NCBI GenBank assembly: GCA_964017065.1
Contig: OZ024788.1
Location: forward strand, 962,727 to 1,026,726
Origin: Haliclona indistincta
Taxonomy: Eukaryota > Porifera > Demospongiae > Haplosclerida > Chalinidae
Length of the DNA: 64,000 nt
Reading direction: 5' to 3'
Shown: piece after piece, positions 38,977-50,068 of the stretch
How the letters are laid out: each line of letters opens with the position of its first letter
Position numbering within the stretch: the first letter of the stretch is position 1
The notes under the pieces: model-generated
What the model saw: the letters and a program-made list of their open reading frames with translations, nothing else
The model's database searches: none
Told to the model about the DNA's origin: nothing
Program-made: the position numbers and the translations under genes

Positions 38977-39130
38977 TGAAAGCAAGTCACAGGGTGTGGG
39001 CGTGGTTGTTAATGAGGTCCGCCCATATTAGCATGTACGGACATGAACGGATAATATACGGAAGATCTCACATGTTTGCTGCAGGCAGCCCCACCCATTT
39101 TCTTTTCAGCAGCAGCAGCAGCTGACTAAA
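38977..39130. promoter_or_regulatory. Shared divergent promoter region, HPS5 / subtilase 1
   Basis: Only 154 bp separate the HPS5 start codon (minus strand) from the subtilase start codon (plus strand). The side near the protease has cagccccacccatttt, which recurs about 65 bp upstream of the second intact protease gene (52864-52879) and in similar form at 47777 before the decayed copy. Recurrence at the same relative position suggests a conserved promoter element of this protease family. Confidence 0.5.
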
Positions 39131-41566
39131 ATGCGCTCTTTGATCGCCATTACAGTTCTGATTGGAGTGGTATGTGCAGTGCCGAGACAACTCGGTAAGC
39201 ACAGGTTTATAACATAGAATCAGGCTGACAGAATAGCGTTATTTCACTGTCTCTTCACACAGTCACTGTGGAGCAAGGTACTTCAGGTAAGGTTATTGCA
39301 GATGAGTATATCGTGGTGTTTCATAAACATGCCAACAATGTACAAGGTAAAGAAAAGGAAGTTGCGCTGATAGTACATTAGCATCGCTGCTGATTTGCAT
39401 TGCATAGTTAAGTATCACCATCACAAGCTGTCCTCTATCATGGCTCAGTACAACGACTCACAGCTTCGTGTCATGCATCAATACCACATTGGTAGTTTCC
39501 GAGGCTACTCCGCCCACTTGAATGACAAGTGAGCAGACGAAAAAGCAGCTACAGTCACATATACCTTCACTTTTCAGAACACTAGAGGCAATACGTGAGG
39601 ACAAACTGGTTGAATACATAGAGCACAATCAGGTGAGTCAATATGCTTTTAATTTTCACATTATCTATCCTCACACGTTCGCACACCCTTCTGCAGGTGG
39701 TTAAAGCTTATCACGAAGCTGCTGCAAATGTCTGCTCTAACCAAACAGGAGCGACTTGGGTGAGTCTACCACTATATGTAACCCCAACACGCAAAGTCTC
39801 ACAATAAATAATTATAGGGCATTGTTAGAACCTGTGTCAAAGCTCTCAAAGACAACAAGGGCATCTACAAATATTCCAGTACGCAGAAAAAGTTCAAATA
39901 GTAACATTTTTTGAGAATATGGTCAACAGCACAAGCCAGTGGTGAAGGAGTTAATGTATACATACTTGACACGTAAGAGAATACGAGAGATATTTGCTAT
40001 AAGCCTCTTTTCTCACTTAGTGGAATCTTTATTCATCACGATGATTTTGAGGGAAGAGCTCTTGCTGTAAGTTACTGAGTTAAACTATTACAAATGTACG
40101 TTGTATGCAGGGAGAGTCTTTTGTTAAAGGTGGAACTGCTGAAACAGACGAAGAGGGTCATGGTACTCACGTTGCTGGAACAGTCATGTCTAAGACGTAC
40201 GGCATCGCCAAGAAGGCTACTGCCATTGCCGTCAAAGTGCTCGGCGGTAAAGATGGATCAGGATCAATGAGGTGAGTGATGATACGGACTATTCTTTAGT
40301 TTATTGCATGATTGCAGTGGAGTGATTTCTGGTGTGAACTGGGTTGCAAATCAGCACAAGAAAGGCAAAAAATCAGTTGCAAAGTAAGATCACTACTACA
40401 TACATGTATTTGTAAATGAATGCGCTCGTATTTTACAGCATGTCCCTTGGAAGCGGCATAAGCCACTCCCTGAATGACGCTGTAACAGCTGCAGTAGATG
40501 CTGTAAGTGAAACCTCTCTAATTTTCATTCACTCGCTCACCTACCTAACCACTCACTCACTCACCCATTCACTCTCCCACTCACTCACCCACTCCACTCT
40601 CTCACTCACTCACTCACTCACTCACTAGCTCACCCACTCATTCACTCACCCTCCCACTCACTCACCCACCCACTCGCTCACTCCGGCACTTATCTCACGA
40701 CAGGGTGTGCATTTCACACTGGCTGCTGGCAATGAAAACCAAGATGCCTGCAAAGAGTCACCTGCCTCTACACCAACTGGGTTAGTAACAATAATTTTCA
40801 TTATCGTTAGATTGTGACAGTAAATAATATTATATATTTCAGATTAACAGTTGCCGCTAGTGATAAAACTGATAGTCTTTGGACTGCCAGTAATTGGGGG
40901 AAATGTGTGGATATAGTTGCTCCTGTGAGTTTCAATAAAATAATGTGCTAAATTTTCTGATTTAATTACCAGGGGTTTAACATTACCTCAACCTTCATTG
41001 GTTCTAGAACAGCTACTGCAACTTTTAATGGTAAACAAAAACCGCAATAATATTATTTTACTCATCTCTTCATTTCTACTACATCCGATCACTATTAGGT
41101 ACATCCATGGCTGCCCCTCATGTAGTGAGTTGGGTACTATAGCTGTGTTCTTCCACTGCATGTGTGCTCTCACTCACTCACTCACTCACTCACTCACTCA
41201 CTCACTCACTCACTCACTCACTCAATCACTCACTCACTCACTTGCTCATCGCTCACTCACTCACTCACTCAATCAATCAATCACTCACTCACTCACTCAC
41301 TCACTCACACACTCACTCACTCACTCACTCACTCATCGCTCACCATCACACAGGCTGGAGTGATGGCTAAAATACTCAGTGACCCGGCTACACCAGATGA
41401 CTTTACACCAGCTGCAATGAGAACTAAACTATTGGAGCTGTGAGCTTTGTATTAGTATACAACATTATGCTAATATCATGCATACAGGGCCTCGGAGAAC
41501 ATTATTAACAAAAGAGGTAAAGAGTTGACCAACAACTATCTTCTCTTTGATGGCTGCAAAAATTAG
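39131..41566 (+). CDS. Secreted proteinase K-like subtilase (S8A), multi-exon
   Basis: The gene begins [20 protein letters not shown], a signal peptide. An I9-type propeptide follows with [15 protein letters not shown] and [16 protein letters not shown]. The catalytic domain shows the Asp motif ([11 protein letters not shown]), the His motif ([14 protein letters not shown]), NMSLGSG with the following [10 protein letters not shown] (oxyanion Asn), and the Ser motif [18 protein letters not shown]. It ends FDGCKN at TAG 41564-41566. Exons are small and separated by introns mostly under 100 bp with GT/AG ends. Two introns hold ctca arrays. All triad residues are present, so an active serine endopeptidase is expected. 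It differs from its paralogue at the domain entry (ATWGIVRTC rather than APWGLGRIS). The gene is transcribed divergently from HPS5. Confidence 0.9.
40545..40683. repeat. (ctca)n microsatellite
   Basis: Imperfect tetranucleotide array in a protease intron, ending a few bases before the exon that begins [10 protein letters not shown]. Confidence 0.9.
41167..41345. repeat. (ctca)n microsatellite
   Basis: Second ctca array in the same protease gene. It lies in the intron just after the exon carrying the catalytic Ser motif (GTSMAAPHV) and before [10 protein letters not shown]. Confidence 0.9.
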
Positions 41567-41699
41567 AATAATAATTAATGTTTATTGTCAGTCGATAATT
41601 ATTTGCTAAAAAGGTTTATAAGCACTAAATACACTAATTGAACAACAGCAGCAGGAGACAATCAGATCCACTGAATCAGTTGATGCTTTCAACACCCGA

Positions 41700-42173
41700 T
41701 CAAGTTTCTTTTTCTTTTGCATCCTTTGTTGAGCTGCTCAGTGCAATTATCGCCAGTCCGAGCAAGCATACAGGTATGATGATAAAGTTGCCCGTCTTTC
41801 CGGGTGGAGTGCTGACGGTTACCAATGGTTTCCAACAGCCTATGAAAATACGACCCAGGTATTCCAGCAGGACAATGACATAGAGCAGAGGAACCATACT
41901 CCGATAACGAAGAGCAGCCACCGCCATCAAGATCCCTAACAACAATTGGGACCAACCCCATAAAGCGAAGATGCAGACAAGTGAAGTAGCAGCAGGATCG
42001 GGAAAGCTATCCAGGGGTATGGTTGCAATTGTCTGAGCACCGCCATCTGGTAGAAACGTGTGCACTAGGCTCCTGCCCAGGGTCACCAGGGTGATCGCAT
42101 AGAACAACAAAAGCGCGGCGGAATGGCCGGGGAAGCGGTTATCAAAGGAGTTTGGGAGAATGATCTTGAGCAT
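41700..42173 (-). CDS. Small four-TM membrane protein, intronless, unrecognised
   Basis: A single 157-codon frame from MLKIILPNSFDNRFPGHSAA to KDAKEKET. Four hydrophobic helices are visible: about residues 18-40, 62-85, 88-112 and 128-146. There is no signal peptide cleavage site or enzyme motif that I can identify. The loop PPGKTGNF and the conserved-looking GRSLVHTFLPDGG are the main polar features. Acceptable promoter context exists: an ETS-type acttccgg (as its complement ccggaagt) lies about 15-25 bp upstream of the ATG. It is convergent with the protease gene ending at 41566. Its compact, intron-free form and composition resemble small bacterial integral membrane proteins; horizontal origin is possible but unproven. 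Confidence 0.65.
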   Translation of the reverse strand: MLKIILPNSFDNRFPGHSAALLLFYAITLVTLGRSLVHTFLPDGGAQTIATIPLDSFPDPAATSLVCIFALWGWSQLLLGILMAVAALRYRSMVPLLYVIVLLEYLGRIFIGCWKPLVTVSTPPGKTGNFIIIPVCLLGLAIIALSSSTKDAKEKET

Positions 42174-42705
42174 GGCTAGTAGGCGGGACCGGAAGTGAGT
42201 TATGCATGTGTATGATCAGGTTTCATCAACAATAAATAATTATTGGTTTTTCACTTCATTACATTTCAGTCCTCTACAGCTGACTCCGGCCTAGTGATAT
42301 TTATGAGAGTTGTTAGAGTGGAACCTAGGCTCTCCCTGCAGTAGCGACAGCAGACTGCATCATGGCGGATCACAGCATCGATCCTCAGCTCCGTATACCA
42401 ATAACAGGGATGATCTTCGCCTCGCACTATTTGACCAGCCAGCACTGCAGTCAATGATGTAGGGATGCCTCTACTGACCATTCCATGCATGCTACCTTAT
42501 CTTGTTAGCCAAATAACTTTTACTGATCAGAAAAAGTTTTTAATAAAAAAATTGTTTTGTCTATAGTAATGTATAGTAACTCAATGTTTAAAACAAGCTG
42601 CATCTAACACACACGATAATGCACACTCTATCACTAGGTAACAGTTAACTCGAGTTTCTAAGCATAATAGTAAACATAAGACAAGCTCAGTTGAGTACGT
42701 ACTGA

Positions 42706-45700
42706 TCAATCAAACAATAGTGATTCTCTTTTTATCAGCACTGGTGAAGAAGGAACTCCATTATTACGGGGAAACTCCAGTACAAACTGATGCTCTCCTC
42801 TATGTGAGCCATACACTATTGATGGTGGGGATCCTGGAGGTCTTTCTTCTTCATTTTTATTATTATGCATTTCGATGCACTCTGGTGGTTGTTTTCCAAA
42901 CCATAGCCTGTTCATGATCTCAGTCTTGCAGTCATATTTCCACCAGACATGCATTGCCATGGTTAAAAGACAGACAAAAAAAGACAAGCAAACTGAGATG
43001 ATGGTAGCTATTGGATAATCCTTTGACCCGAGAGAACCAGTAGCCAGACTAATGGTGCTCAGGAGAAATATGTTGACAAGATAAAACGCTTCCAGTCCAG
43101 TCAAATAAATCTTCTTGTACACACCTTGTGTGAAAGACCATAATGTTAAAATCCCCACTACAACTGTAGTGATGATGTAAGCATTGATGTCGCCTAAAGG
43201 TAAAGCAAATGTCACAGTGAGAGCCAGTCGCACCATCAGAGTTACTCCTGTCCAGAATCGATACTTGTCTTTGTAAGGTCCGCCATAAGCATCCAACAGT
43301 GGCTTGAACTTAGCCACAGGATCCCATCCGCATCTGTTTTTAATGATCATACACTTGTGACTGTATCTCTCCAGCAGAGGAGCACACAACACTAAAACAG
43401 GATAAGCCAGTCCAATGACCAGGACACCACAGGAGACGACTACCAGAATAAGGTGTTTACCACTGCCATACTCAATGTTCCCATCTACACTCCACACTGC
43501 CAATATACTGTCATTGCATGGCAGCTGAGACCAAGAGAGAGCATTCGTGACTGTGAGTAGGATTTTAGTGTAGGACATGAGAAACAGTGTAGCTAGTGCT
43601 GGGACAGCATGAGAGCCACACAACCTGCATATCCATACAGAGTAGCGGCTGCCCATAATTATACCACCCATGAGCAGGAACAGGTAAGCAGGAAAGGCGA
43701 ACTGTAGCCAAGTGTTCCAGTAGCCATCCAGTCTGTCAAACAAACACACTTCAATACCCAGATCAAGGTTCAGCCATGAGATGAACTGGCTCACTACTGG
43801 AACACTACCATTTGGGAAGAAGAAAGCTTCATTGAGCTTCACCATATTAGCGTAGAACAGTAGTCCATTGATAGTTCCGACAGAGACACTCAAGTTGAGG
43901 AACATCAACACAGCCACCAACACTATGCCAGCGAGGGCAAACACTGGCAACAAGAAAAGATACCAGTAAGAGCAAGTACCACAGCGGTTGGATCCCAGCA
44001 TGATACTAAGGTGAGACTGGCATTGTCCACAGAGTATACCTGTTCTATTGCCTAGACACTGACGATCTGGTGCCATGATGTCAAATGAGACATTGGATCG
44101 ATTGCAGTAGTCAAATGGACAATTAGTAGTACCTGTTATACACTGAGTGTTGTTGATGTAGGCGAACCAACTGTTGCCGGATCTCAGAAACTGTTCAGGA
44201 GTGGTTGACAAGTTACATTGGACATTGTTGGTTTCTAAGAATTGGTCACATTGGCATTGTCCTGAGGTCTGATCGTATGTAAAACCAATTGGACACTCTA
44301 GAATGTCCACTCCAATAAACACACCCCAGTCTGGCAGCCCACCATTCACTCTGATATCAACCAGTGCTCTTGTTGAGGATGTGTTCTGCAGGAGAATGTG
44401 TAACTGGAAACAGTTAGTAGTCTCAATTTGTCCGTAGTATCGAACTAGTGTTGCATGTCGAGCAGTGACCTGCAGAGTGCCAGGACTTGTACCACCATAT
44501 CGTCCTACTGTTGCTATTGATGAGTTGATCTCTAGTCCTGGATATGTTTGTATGTGATGGGTCCTCTCAGAGCAGTCTGGTAAGTTGGTAGTGGTGTTAC
44601 AGAAGCAGACCATGATGGGGTCAGACGACAAGGAGGAGAGTCTGTCAGTGTTACTGAAATGAAGATGTTTCATAAGTGGAGTGTCAAAGTACCATGAGGT
44701 TTCATTTGGTTGACCTATGTGTGGTACAGGTCCATAGTTATCACAACCCATCAGTGTGACACCATACATATCACTTCCTCCTTTCCCTGCTCTGTTGCCT
44801 GAGAAGAACACCGAGCTAGAATTGTCACTAAAGACTAAAGTGCAGGTAAGATTCTTCAAAGTCATTCCATACAAACGTACTAAAGTTGATGGCTCTGTAG
44901 CAATCAACTGTGAAGATTTTTTCACAAGTATTGCTCCACCATATCCATCACTAGCAGTGTTGTTGTATAGCAGTAGCTTTCCAATTATGAAGATAACAGC
45001 TGGAGAGAAAATGGTGATACCAGTTCCTTCTGTGTTACTGTTATTTTGTATCAAATTGCGACCAGTAAATCTTATGGTTGACAGAATGAGTATGATTCCT
45101 GTCATTTCATTGTCTGATATAGTGCAAGAGTGCAAATTATTTATAAAACCATTCTGACGAAGAGTAATTGCTGAACGTCCTAGAGTGTCACTGTGGCTGT
45201 TATTTGAGAATATACAGTTTGTAAATGTTGTATTGACTTGATACAAATAAACAACCGACGCCACTCCACGGCTTCCAATAAATCGGCAGCCATCCATTAG
45301 TATTACACTATCGATTACACTGCTATAACCAAAATGTAAAAACCCCATTAAGTTGACATTGGTGAACCTCATGGTGGTATTAATGAGCTGCACAGTAGTA
45401 CAACAGGTCGTGAATATTGTCACACCATAATCAGCTGCTTGATATGGTTCTGATTTTACGGTTGAGTCTCGAATAGTGAATGTAACATGTGCTGGTGCAG
45501 ATGGCACGATGGATGCCCGTAACTCACTAACAAAGCGTCCATTGTTAGTAAATTCAGTTTTGTCGATTGTAATATATGCCGATCGAATAGAACTATTAAT
45601 GTTCATTCCACCTGCGTACACGTCAGCAGTTCCATTAAAGAAGACACAGTTGCTGAGAGCGAGTCTGATTCTGCCAGTCCCATGAAAATCAGCAAACATT

Positions 45701-46518
45701 CCTCCACCATGTTCTGTAGCATTGTTATGTGATAGTTTCAGGTGATCAAGAAAGAAAAGGTTAAATGATGATCGAGATGAAGTATCAACATGCAAATACA
45801 AGCCTCCTCCAAAATTTGAGCAGCACTTAGTAATATTGATGTGTGACAGGTGCAGGGAATAGCTCGCAGAATTTTGAGTGCTATAGAAAATGCCTGATCC
45901 AATTCCATGTGCTACCGATGAGAACTGTTTGAAATCACAAAATGCTGAATGATAGTAAGAGCAGTCAGTGATTAAAACATCGCCACAATTAGTAATATAT
46001 AGTCCACTTCCTGTCATGTGTTGTATTGAATTCTTGTAAAACGTTATACCATTGACAAATTCGAAACCAAACACTGCTCCAAATACCATATTATTCTTAT
46101 TCACAAAAAGTCTTCCACAGTTGACTACTGTAAGTCCTACAACAGTGATTTCATAAGACCTTATAAAGAAGAATCCTACTCTTCTTCTGGCGCAGTTGAT
46201 AATGACAGTAGACTGCATCACTGTCTCCTCGGGCCCGGCTACCGGCCACTGGCCTTGTCCTATCAGTGTTAGGTTGGTGACATTAATAACGAAGACAGAT
46301 CTGTCAAAGCTGTGTTCTCCATTTAAGAAGATGAAGGTAGTATCAGAAGTGAAGTAGGACCCAGGCTGGGAGATGTAGTGGGAAAGGTTATAACATGGTT
46401 GTGCGGGACATGGTTGCCGCTCATGACCAGCTGCATCATCAGGTATGACATAGAGCACATTAGAAAGAGCAGTAGGCAGTACAGCAAACAGTATCACTGC
46501 TAGTATTGCTGCAGCCAT
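42706..46518 (-). CDS. Large intronless beta-helix / multi-TM receptor-like protein
   Basis: A 1270-codon uninterrupted frame. Residues 1-19 form a signal peptide (AAAILAVILFAVLPTALS). Residues about 30-600 contain repeated short beta-strand phrases with Asn/Gly turns (LTVVNCGRLFVNKNN, SGLYITNCGDVLITDCSYYH, NGFINNLHSCTISDN), typical of a right-handed parallel beta-helix (pectin-lyase-like) fold. A Cys-rich stalk follows (CPIGFTYDQTSGQCQC near 740; GNRTGILCGQCQSHLS near 825). From about residue 848 there are roughly eight hydrophobic helices, starting WYLFLLPVFALAGIVLVAVL. The cytoplasmic tail is about 80 residues. Many N-glycosylation sequons lie in the ectodomain. Proteins of this architecture occur as large uncharacterised families in sponges and some other basal lineages, to my knowledge. 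Ligand and signalling partner are unknown. It separates two members of the protease array. Confidence 0.85.
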   Translation of the reverse strand: MAAAILAVILFAVLPTALSNVLYVIPDDAAGHERQPCPAQPCYNLSHYISQPGSYFTSDTTFIFLNGEHSFDRSVFVINVTNLTLIGQGQWPVAGPEETVMQSTVIINCARRRVGFFFIRSYEITVVGLTVVNCGRLFVNKNNMVFGAVFGFEFVNGITFYKNSIQHMTGSGLYITNCGDVLITDCSYYHSAFCDFKQFSSVAHGIGSGIFYSTQNSASYSLHLSHINITKCCSNFGGGLYLHVDTSSRSSFNLFFLDHLKLSHNNATEHGGGMFADFHGTGRIRLALSNCVFFNGTADVYAGGMNINSSIRSAYITIDKTEFTNNGRFVSELRASIVPSAPAHVTFTIRDSTVKSEPYQAADYGVTIFTTCCTTVQLINTTMRFTNVNLMGFLHFGYSSVIDSVILMDGCRFIGSRGVASVVYLYQVNTTFTNCIFSNNSHSDTLGRSAITLRQNGFINNLHSCTISDNEMTGIILILSTIRFTGRNLIQNNSNTEGTGITIFSPAVIFIIGKLLLYNNTASDGYGGAILVKKSSQLIATEPSTLVRLYGMTLKNLTCTLVFSDNSSSVFFSGNRAGKGGSDMYGVTLMGCDNYGPVPHIGQPNETSWYFDTPLMKHLHFSNTDRLSSLSSDPIMVCFCNTTTNLPDCSERTHHIQTYPGLEINSSIATVGRYGGTSPGTLQVTARHATLVRYYGQIETTNCFQLHILLQNTSSTRALVDIRVNGGLPDWGVFIGVDILECPIGFTYDQTSGQCQCDQFLETNNVQCNLSTTPEQFLRSGNSWFAYINNTQCITGTTNCPFDYCNRSNVSFDIMAPDRQCLGNRTGILCGQCQSHLSIMLGSNRCGTCSYWYLFLLPVFALAGIVLVAVLMFLNLSVSVGTINGLLFYANMVKLNEAFFFPNGSVPVVSQFISWLNLDLGIEVCLFDRLDGYWNTWLQFAFPAYLFLLMGGIIMGSRYSVWICRLCGSHAVPALATLFLMSYTKILLTVTNALSWSQLPCNDSILAVWSVDGNIEYGSGKHLILVVVSCGVLVIGLAYPVLVLCAPLLERYSHKCMIIKNRCGWDPVAKFKPLLDAYGGPYKDKYRFWTGVTLMVRLALTVTFALPLGDINAYIITTVVVGILTLWSFTQGVYKKIYLTGLEAFYLVNIFLLSTISLATGSLGSKDYPIATIISVCLSFFVCLLTMAMHVWWKYDCKTEIMNRLWFGKQPPECIEMHNNKNEEERPPGSPPSIVYGSHRGEHQFVLEFPRNNGVPSSPVLIKRESLLFD

Positions 46519-47262
46519 CAGCTAGCTGTGGTGTCAGCAGTTTTGCTGACTGATCAATGATAGAGTCACTGATTCACAATCAAAAAATTGTTCCTCAGAT
46601 CAAACACAGTTGTATAGTTCTGCTGACTCAATACCACTAGTTTCGTACTTTATATAGTCAAGCATGCTAGTTTGTACATGCAGGTGCGTCAACAACTTGC
46701 ATGGTGTCTGTTATTTCAGGTGGTTAATGCCATCACTGAATTAAATTAAAATACGTCGTGTCTGAGTGAAGCTTTTCAACTACATGTGGTGAAAGTTTGG
46801 TGATCTTATTCTATTATTTCTTTCCAAAAAATTAAGAAATTAGAAAATATCAATTTTACTGTAAAGTGCTCTTTCACTTGCATTATACTGAGGCTTCCAC
46901 TGTCAGGACTATAAACATAAAATTTCCTGAGAGAAAGAAATAGTGCAGTGTAGTAAACAGTTGTTCAGTAAATCTTTCATTGTCCTATAAGATACCGTAC
47001 AAAATTGCAAATTAAAATTCATTTTGTAGCTATCATTGTTAGTTTACTTATTGACATGCACACATACTATTTATTGTACTATTGTTAACCGCCAGGTTAA
47101 GTTGCTGTCTGGCAGTCAAGGACAAGAGACAAGTCAGGGGTGTTGTTTTTACAAGAACACGATGCATACTGACTGTCTGTAGACCACATACATGTGGCTT
47201 AACTGCTAAGTGCGAGTTTCTAAGAACATTAGTAATGTTTGGGGTATACGTAGCTAGTCCCT
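46519..47262. other. Intergenic, nothing recognised
   Basis: AT-rich sequence upstream of the intronless receptor gene. It probably contains its promoter, and a tatata-like tttatatagtc motif lies at about 46650. No gene is supported. Confidence 0.4.
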
Positions 47263-47358
47263 CACTGACTCCTCACTGACTCCTCACTGACTCCTCGCTG
47301 ACTCCTCGCTGACTCCTCACTGACTCCTCGCTGACTCCTCGCTGACTCTTCACTGACT
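47263..47358. repeat. 12-bp tandem repeat
   Basis: The unit ctgactcctcac or ctgactcctcgc is repeated about eight times. Confidence 0.85.
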
Positions 47359-47775
47359 CTCACGCATACTGCGCACATTCCGCACCCATGCAGGCTCTGC
47401 AAATCGATTACGCAAAAAAATCGTTGAAACAGCTGAGCGGTGTTTTGTAGTTAAAAAGCGCTATAGTACCGTGAGTGCAGACTAGGGTTGATTACGGTTG
47501 TTACGGTGAACATTCTGAGTGTTCACAGTATGTTTTAGCTGTTTCACACATGACCATGGCCTTCTGCCCTATTTAGATGGTGGCCGATAATCGGCCACGG
47601 TGGATTACTAGGCTATTCATAGACTTCCTACAAGCGCTTACACTTTAGATTCACTGTCTTACTGCATAGAGATTTTTTTAACAAGTTAAGGTATTGCTGT
47701 AGCGAAAAACGTCGTTGTCTGCTTTGAAGCGCACACTTGCTCGCCCACGCATGCGTATAAATATGCTAGCACACC

Positions 47776-49360
47776 AGCCCCGCCCACTTCTGCAACCAGG
47801 TTCAAAATAAAATCACATTATCGCAAAGAAGGCAACAGCGATTGCTGTGAAGGTGCTAGGAGACAATGGGAGCGATTCAAACAGTATCGCTCTGATTCGT
47901 AATTAAGTGGGTGTCTTTGCAGTGGAGTAGTAAGCGGTGTGGAATATGTAGCTGATGAGCACACCAAAAGCTCTACCATAATAGGTTGCAAAATAAGAAA
48001 ATGTTCAATTTTTTACCATAATGAGAGCCTTCTCTTACATGTACAATCATGAGTTAAAATTAGCATTCTTTGTATAACTGCACATTAGTTATGATATTAG
48101 ATTTCTCATTATGCTGATGTCGGTGTATGTATTATGGTGGTAGGGTGTGCATTTCTCACTGGCCGCTGGTAATAGTAACCAAAATGGCTGCAACTGTTCT
48201 CCTGGTTCTATACACCGTATGTGTGAGTATAATTTCATTCTAGTAATAATATTATAGCTAACTCACTATTGCTCACTCACTATTGCTCACTCACTATTGC
48301 TACATCTAGTAATTATGGAGAGTGTGTTGAGTGCCACACTGGTCTGCAAGCATGCATACATGAAGCTTATAGACTGTTTCTCTAACAGGTTAACTCTTTA
48401 GGGACTGAATTATTTTGACGAAAATTCGACTTGCTCTAAACTGACAGTTTGTCTTGCATTTCTACAACATGCAGTATATTAGCTGTTCCAAACTAGCACT
48501 GTTGTTTCCTGGTATGTCAAAGTTTACAACCATGTACTAAACTCTGAGTTGGCCACTCCCACTTCGGAACTGAAGCCGCTTAAGTGCTGCGACCTCGTCA
48601 TTTTTCAGCCAATTTTGGTCTTCGTTTAGCCCTTGTGACTGATACAAAAACCTGGTGGTCTCCAGGTGAGCAAACAGCATAGTTTAGACCATATTCAATG
48701 CCCAAGTATGCATTTCCGGGCATCCTGAAGCCTTAAAAATGCCAAAAGTGGCGGGGGGGGGGGGGGGGGCTCCGCCCCTTCGAACCCCGGGTTAACGGGG
48801 GGACACCCCCCTTTAAAATTCCCCCCCGTGCTGTACGTTTTAGTGGGGAGGGCGCGCCGAAAAACAGGTGGTTTTTTCAGGTAAAGTCATCTTTTGCAAA
48901 TAAACTTGATTTGACCTTTCTAGAGCACTTTTTGCACTCTTTATGACGTCTAGAGTAGGTGGAGTCGATTATGGCGGCTAAAGCCGCTATAGCTAGGCCT
49001 TAAAGGGTTAAAGAGATCACCGTGGATTACAGGATCAGATAGCTTTAGAACCACTAGTGGTCAGTGTCTCTCTCTCTCTGTAACATACTGTTAAATTTAA
49101 TACCTTATACCAACATAGTATCTAGTGTTTATCATTAACTGTACATGATGTCTGAACATTATTCTGTTCTTCTTTGTACTCATGCGTGCAGGCTCATCTA
49201 TAGCTGCAGCTAGCTCATGTGGTAATTCATGCTGATTTTGATTCATTTACTATCAACTGAGTCATCCATGTAGGCAGTGAGTGATGCCGGCTAAACTACA
49301 TACTCAGTGACTCCAGTCTCACACCTGTACAATGACAACTAAACTGATCGATGAATGTGC
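47776..49360 (+). pseudogene. Decayed subtilase copy, split by a MITE
   Basis: A promoter-like ccagccccgcccac segment at 47777 is followed directly, without signal peptide or propeptide exons, by [15 protein letters not shown]. This corresponds to the middle of the catalytic domain. Recognisable remnants follow: SGVVSGVEYVADEHTKS (about 47921) and GVHFSLAAGNSNQNGC (about 48145). After the MITE at 48394-49007 come a weakened Ser-motif exon reading GSSIAAASSCG (about 49190) and a last segment with in-frame stops matching the C-terminal helix. The Asp and His motifs are absent, so it cannot encode an active enzyme. Confidence 0.85.
48394..49007. mobile_element. TTAA-flanked MITE (ctctttaggg ends), copy 2
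   Basis: Flanked by TTAA at 48390-48393 and 49008-49011; near-identical to 31562-32151. A run of about 17 g lies at 48754-48770, where copy 1 has a shorter, mixed tract. It sits in the remnant of the middle subtilase gene. Confidence 0.9.
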
Positions 49361-49742
49361 TTGTGCTTCACCTCCATGCATGCTTCAACGTGCATGTAGT
49401 TATGGTGTATACATGCATGCTTCTTTCATTCGTACTATAGACTTGCCCTGGAGGGAAAGATAGCTGTCATGCACTGACAAACCTGGACAAGCTCCTTAAG
49501 TTAATGATTGATGTTTACTAAGCTGCTGTTTTTATGCACTTGTCATGTCATAAAATACCAGCTATTCCTGTAGATGTAGCTACTGGGCTACCTGACACTA
49601 GCCTAAAGGTAGGTAAGTTGTGTCCAGTATTGTTGGATACTAATACAGGTCCGCTCAAACTGTTTGTACACGTAGACATAATATCAAGAGTATATATAAT
49701 TAAGAAGAGTGTCGAACTGCCAATACCCGCGTAGAAACACTG

Positions 49743-49807
49743 TGAACAAAGTAACGTGACTTCCGGTCAGTTTCACGTGAGCCTGACTGACGTCAGAGTG
49801 TTTGCCA
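49743..49807 (+). promoter_or_regulatory. Cluster of promoter motifs
   Basis: Within 65 bp upstream of ATG 49808 lie acttccgg (ETS type), cacgtg (E-box), tgacgtca (CRE, inside ctgacgtcag) and gccaatgg (CCAAT). Such density is typical of housekeeping promoters and supports a real transcript starting here. Confidence 0.5.
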
Positions 49808-50068
49808 ATGGACGTCGTCGACGATGAAAGTGAAGGTGAAGATGGGGGCTTCGATTGCTTATATCTGGATGACTACTGTGAGGAAATAGAATGCGAGGAA
49901 GTAGAACATGACGAACAGCAAATGACTGAGCCGTGCGCTACTCCAAAGCGCCGTGGTGGTAAATGCAAAGGTAGAGCAAAAGACAAGCAGGGAGGTCCTA
50001 GGGCTAAGAAGCGGCGCTTGACGTTAAACAAGGACGAGAAGGCGAGAGTCTTGCTACAAGCATTGTGA
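49808..50068 (+). CDS. Small acidic/basic protein or first exon, unrecognised
   Basis: An 86-codon frame. The first 40 residues are strongly acidic (MDVVDDESEGEDGGFDCLYL ... EEIECEEVEHDEQQ). The remainder is basic with nuclear-localisation-like groups (PKRRGGKCKGR and RAKKRRLTL). No domain is recognised. The stop at 50066-50068 would make a complete protein; alternatively a donor before it could lead to other exons. The motif-rich upstream region favours transcription. Role unknown. Confidence 0.45.
   Translation: MDVVDDESEGEDGGFDCLYLDDYCEEIECEEVEHDEQQMTEPCATPKRRGGKCKGRAKDKQGGPRAKKRRLTLNKDEKARVLLQAL

Noticed and set aside
41689..41961. Second minus-strand frame overlapping the four-TM gene
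   Set aside because: Shadow frame with frequent Cys/Ser and no hydrophobic periodicity; the 157-codon frame is the better one.
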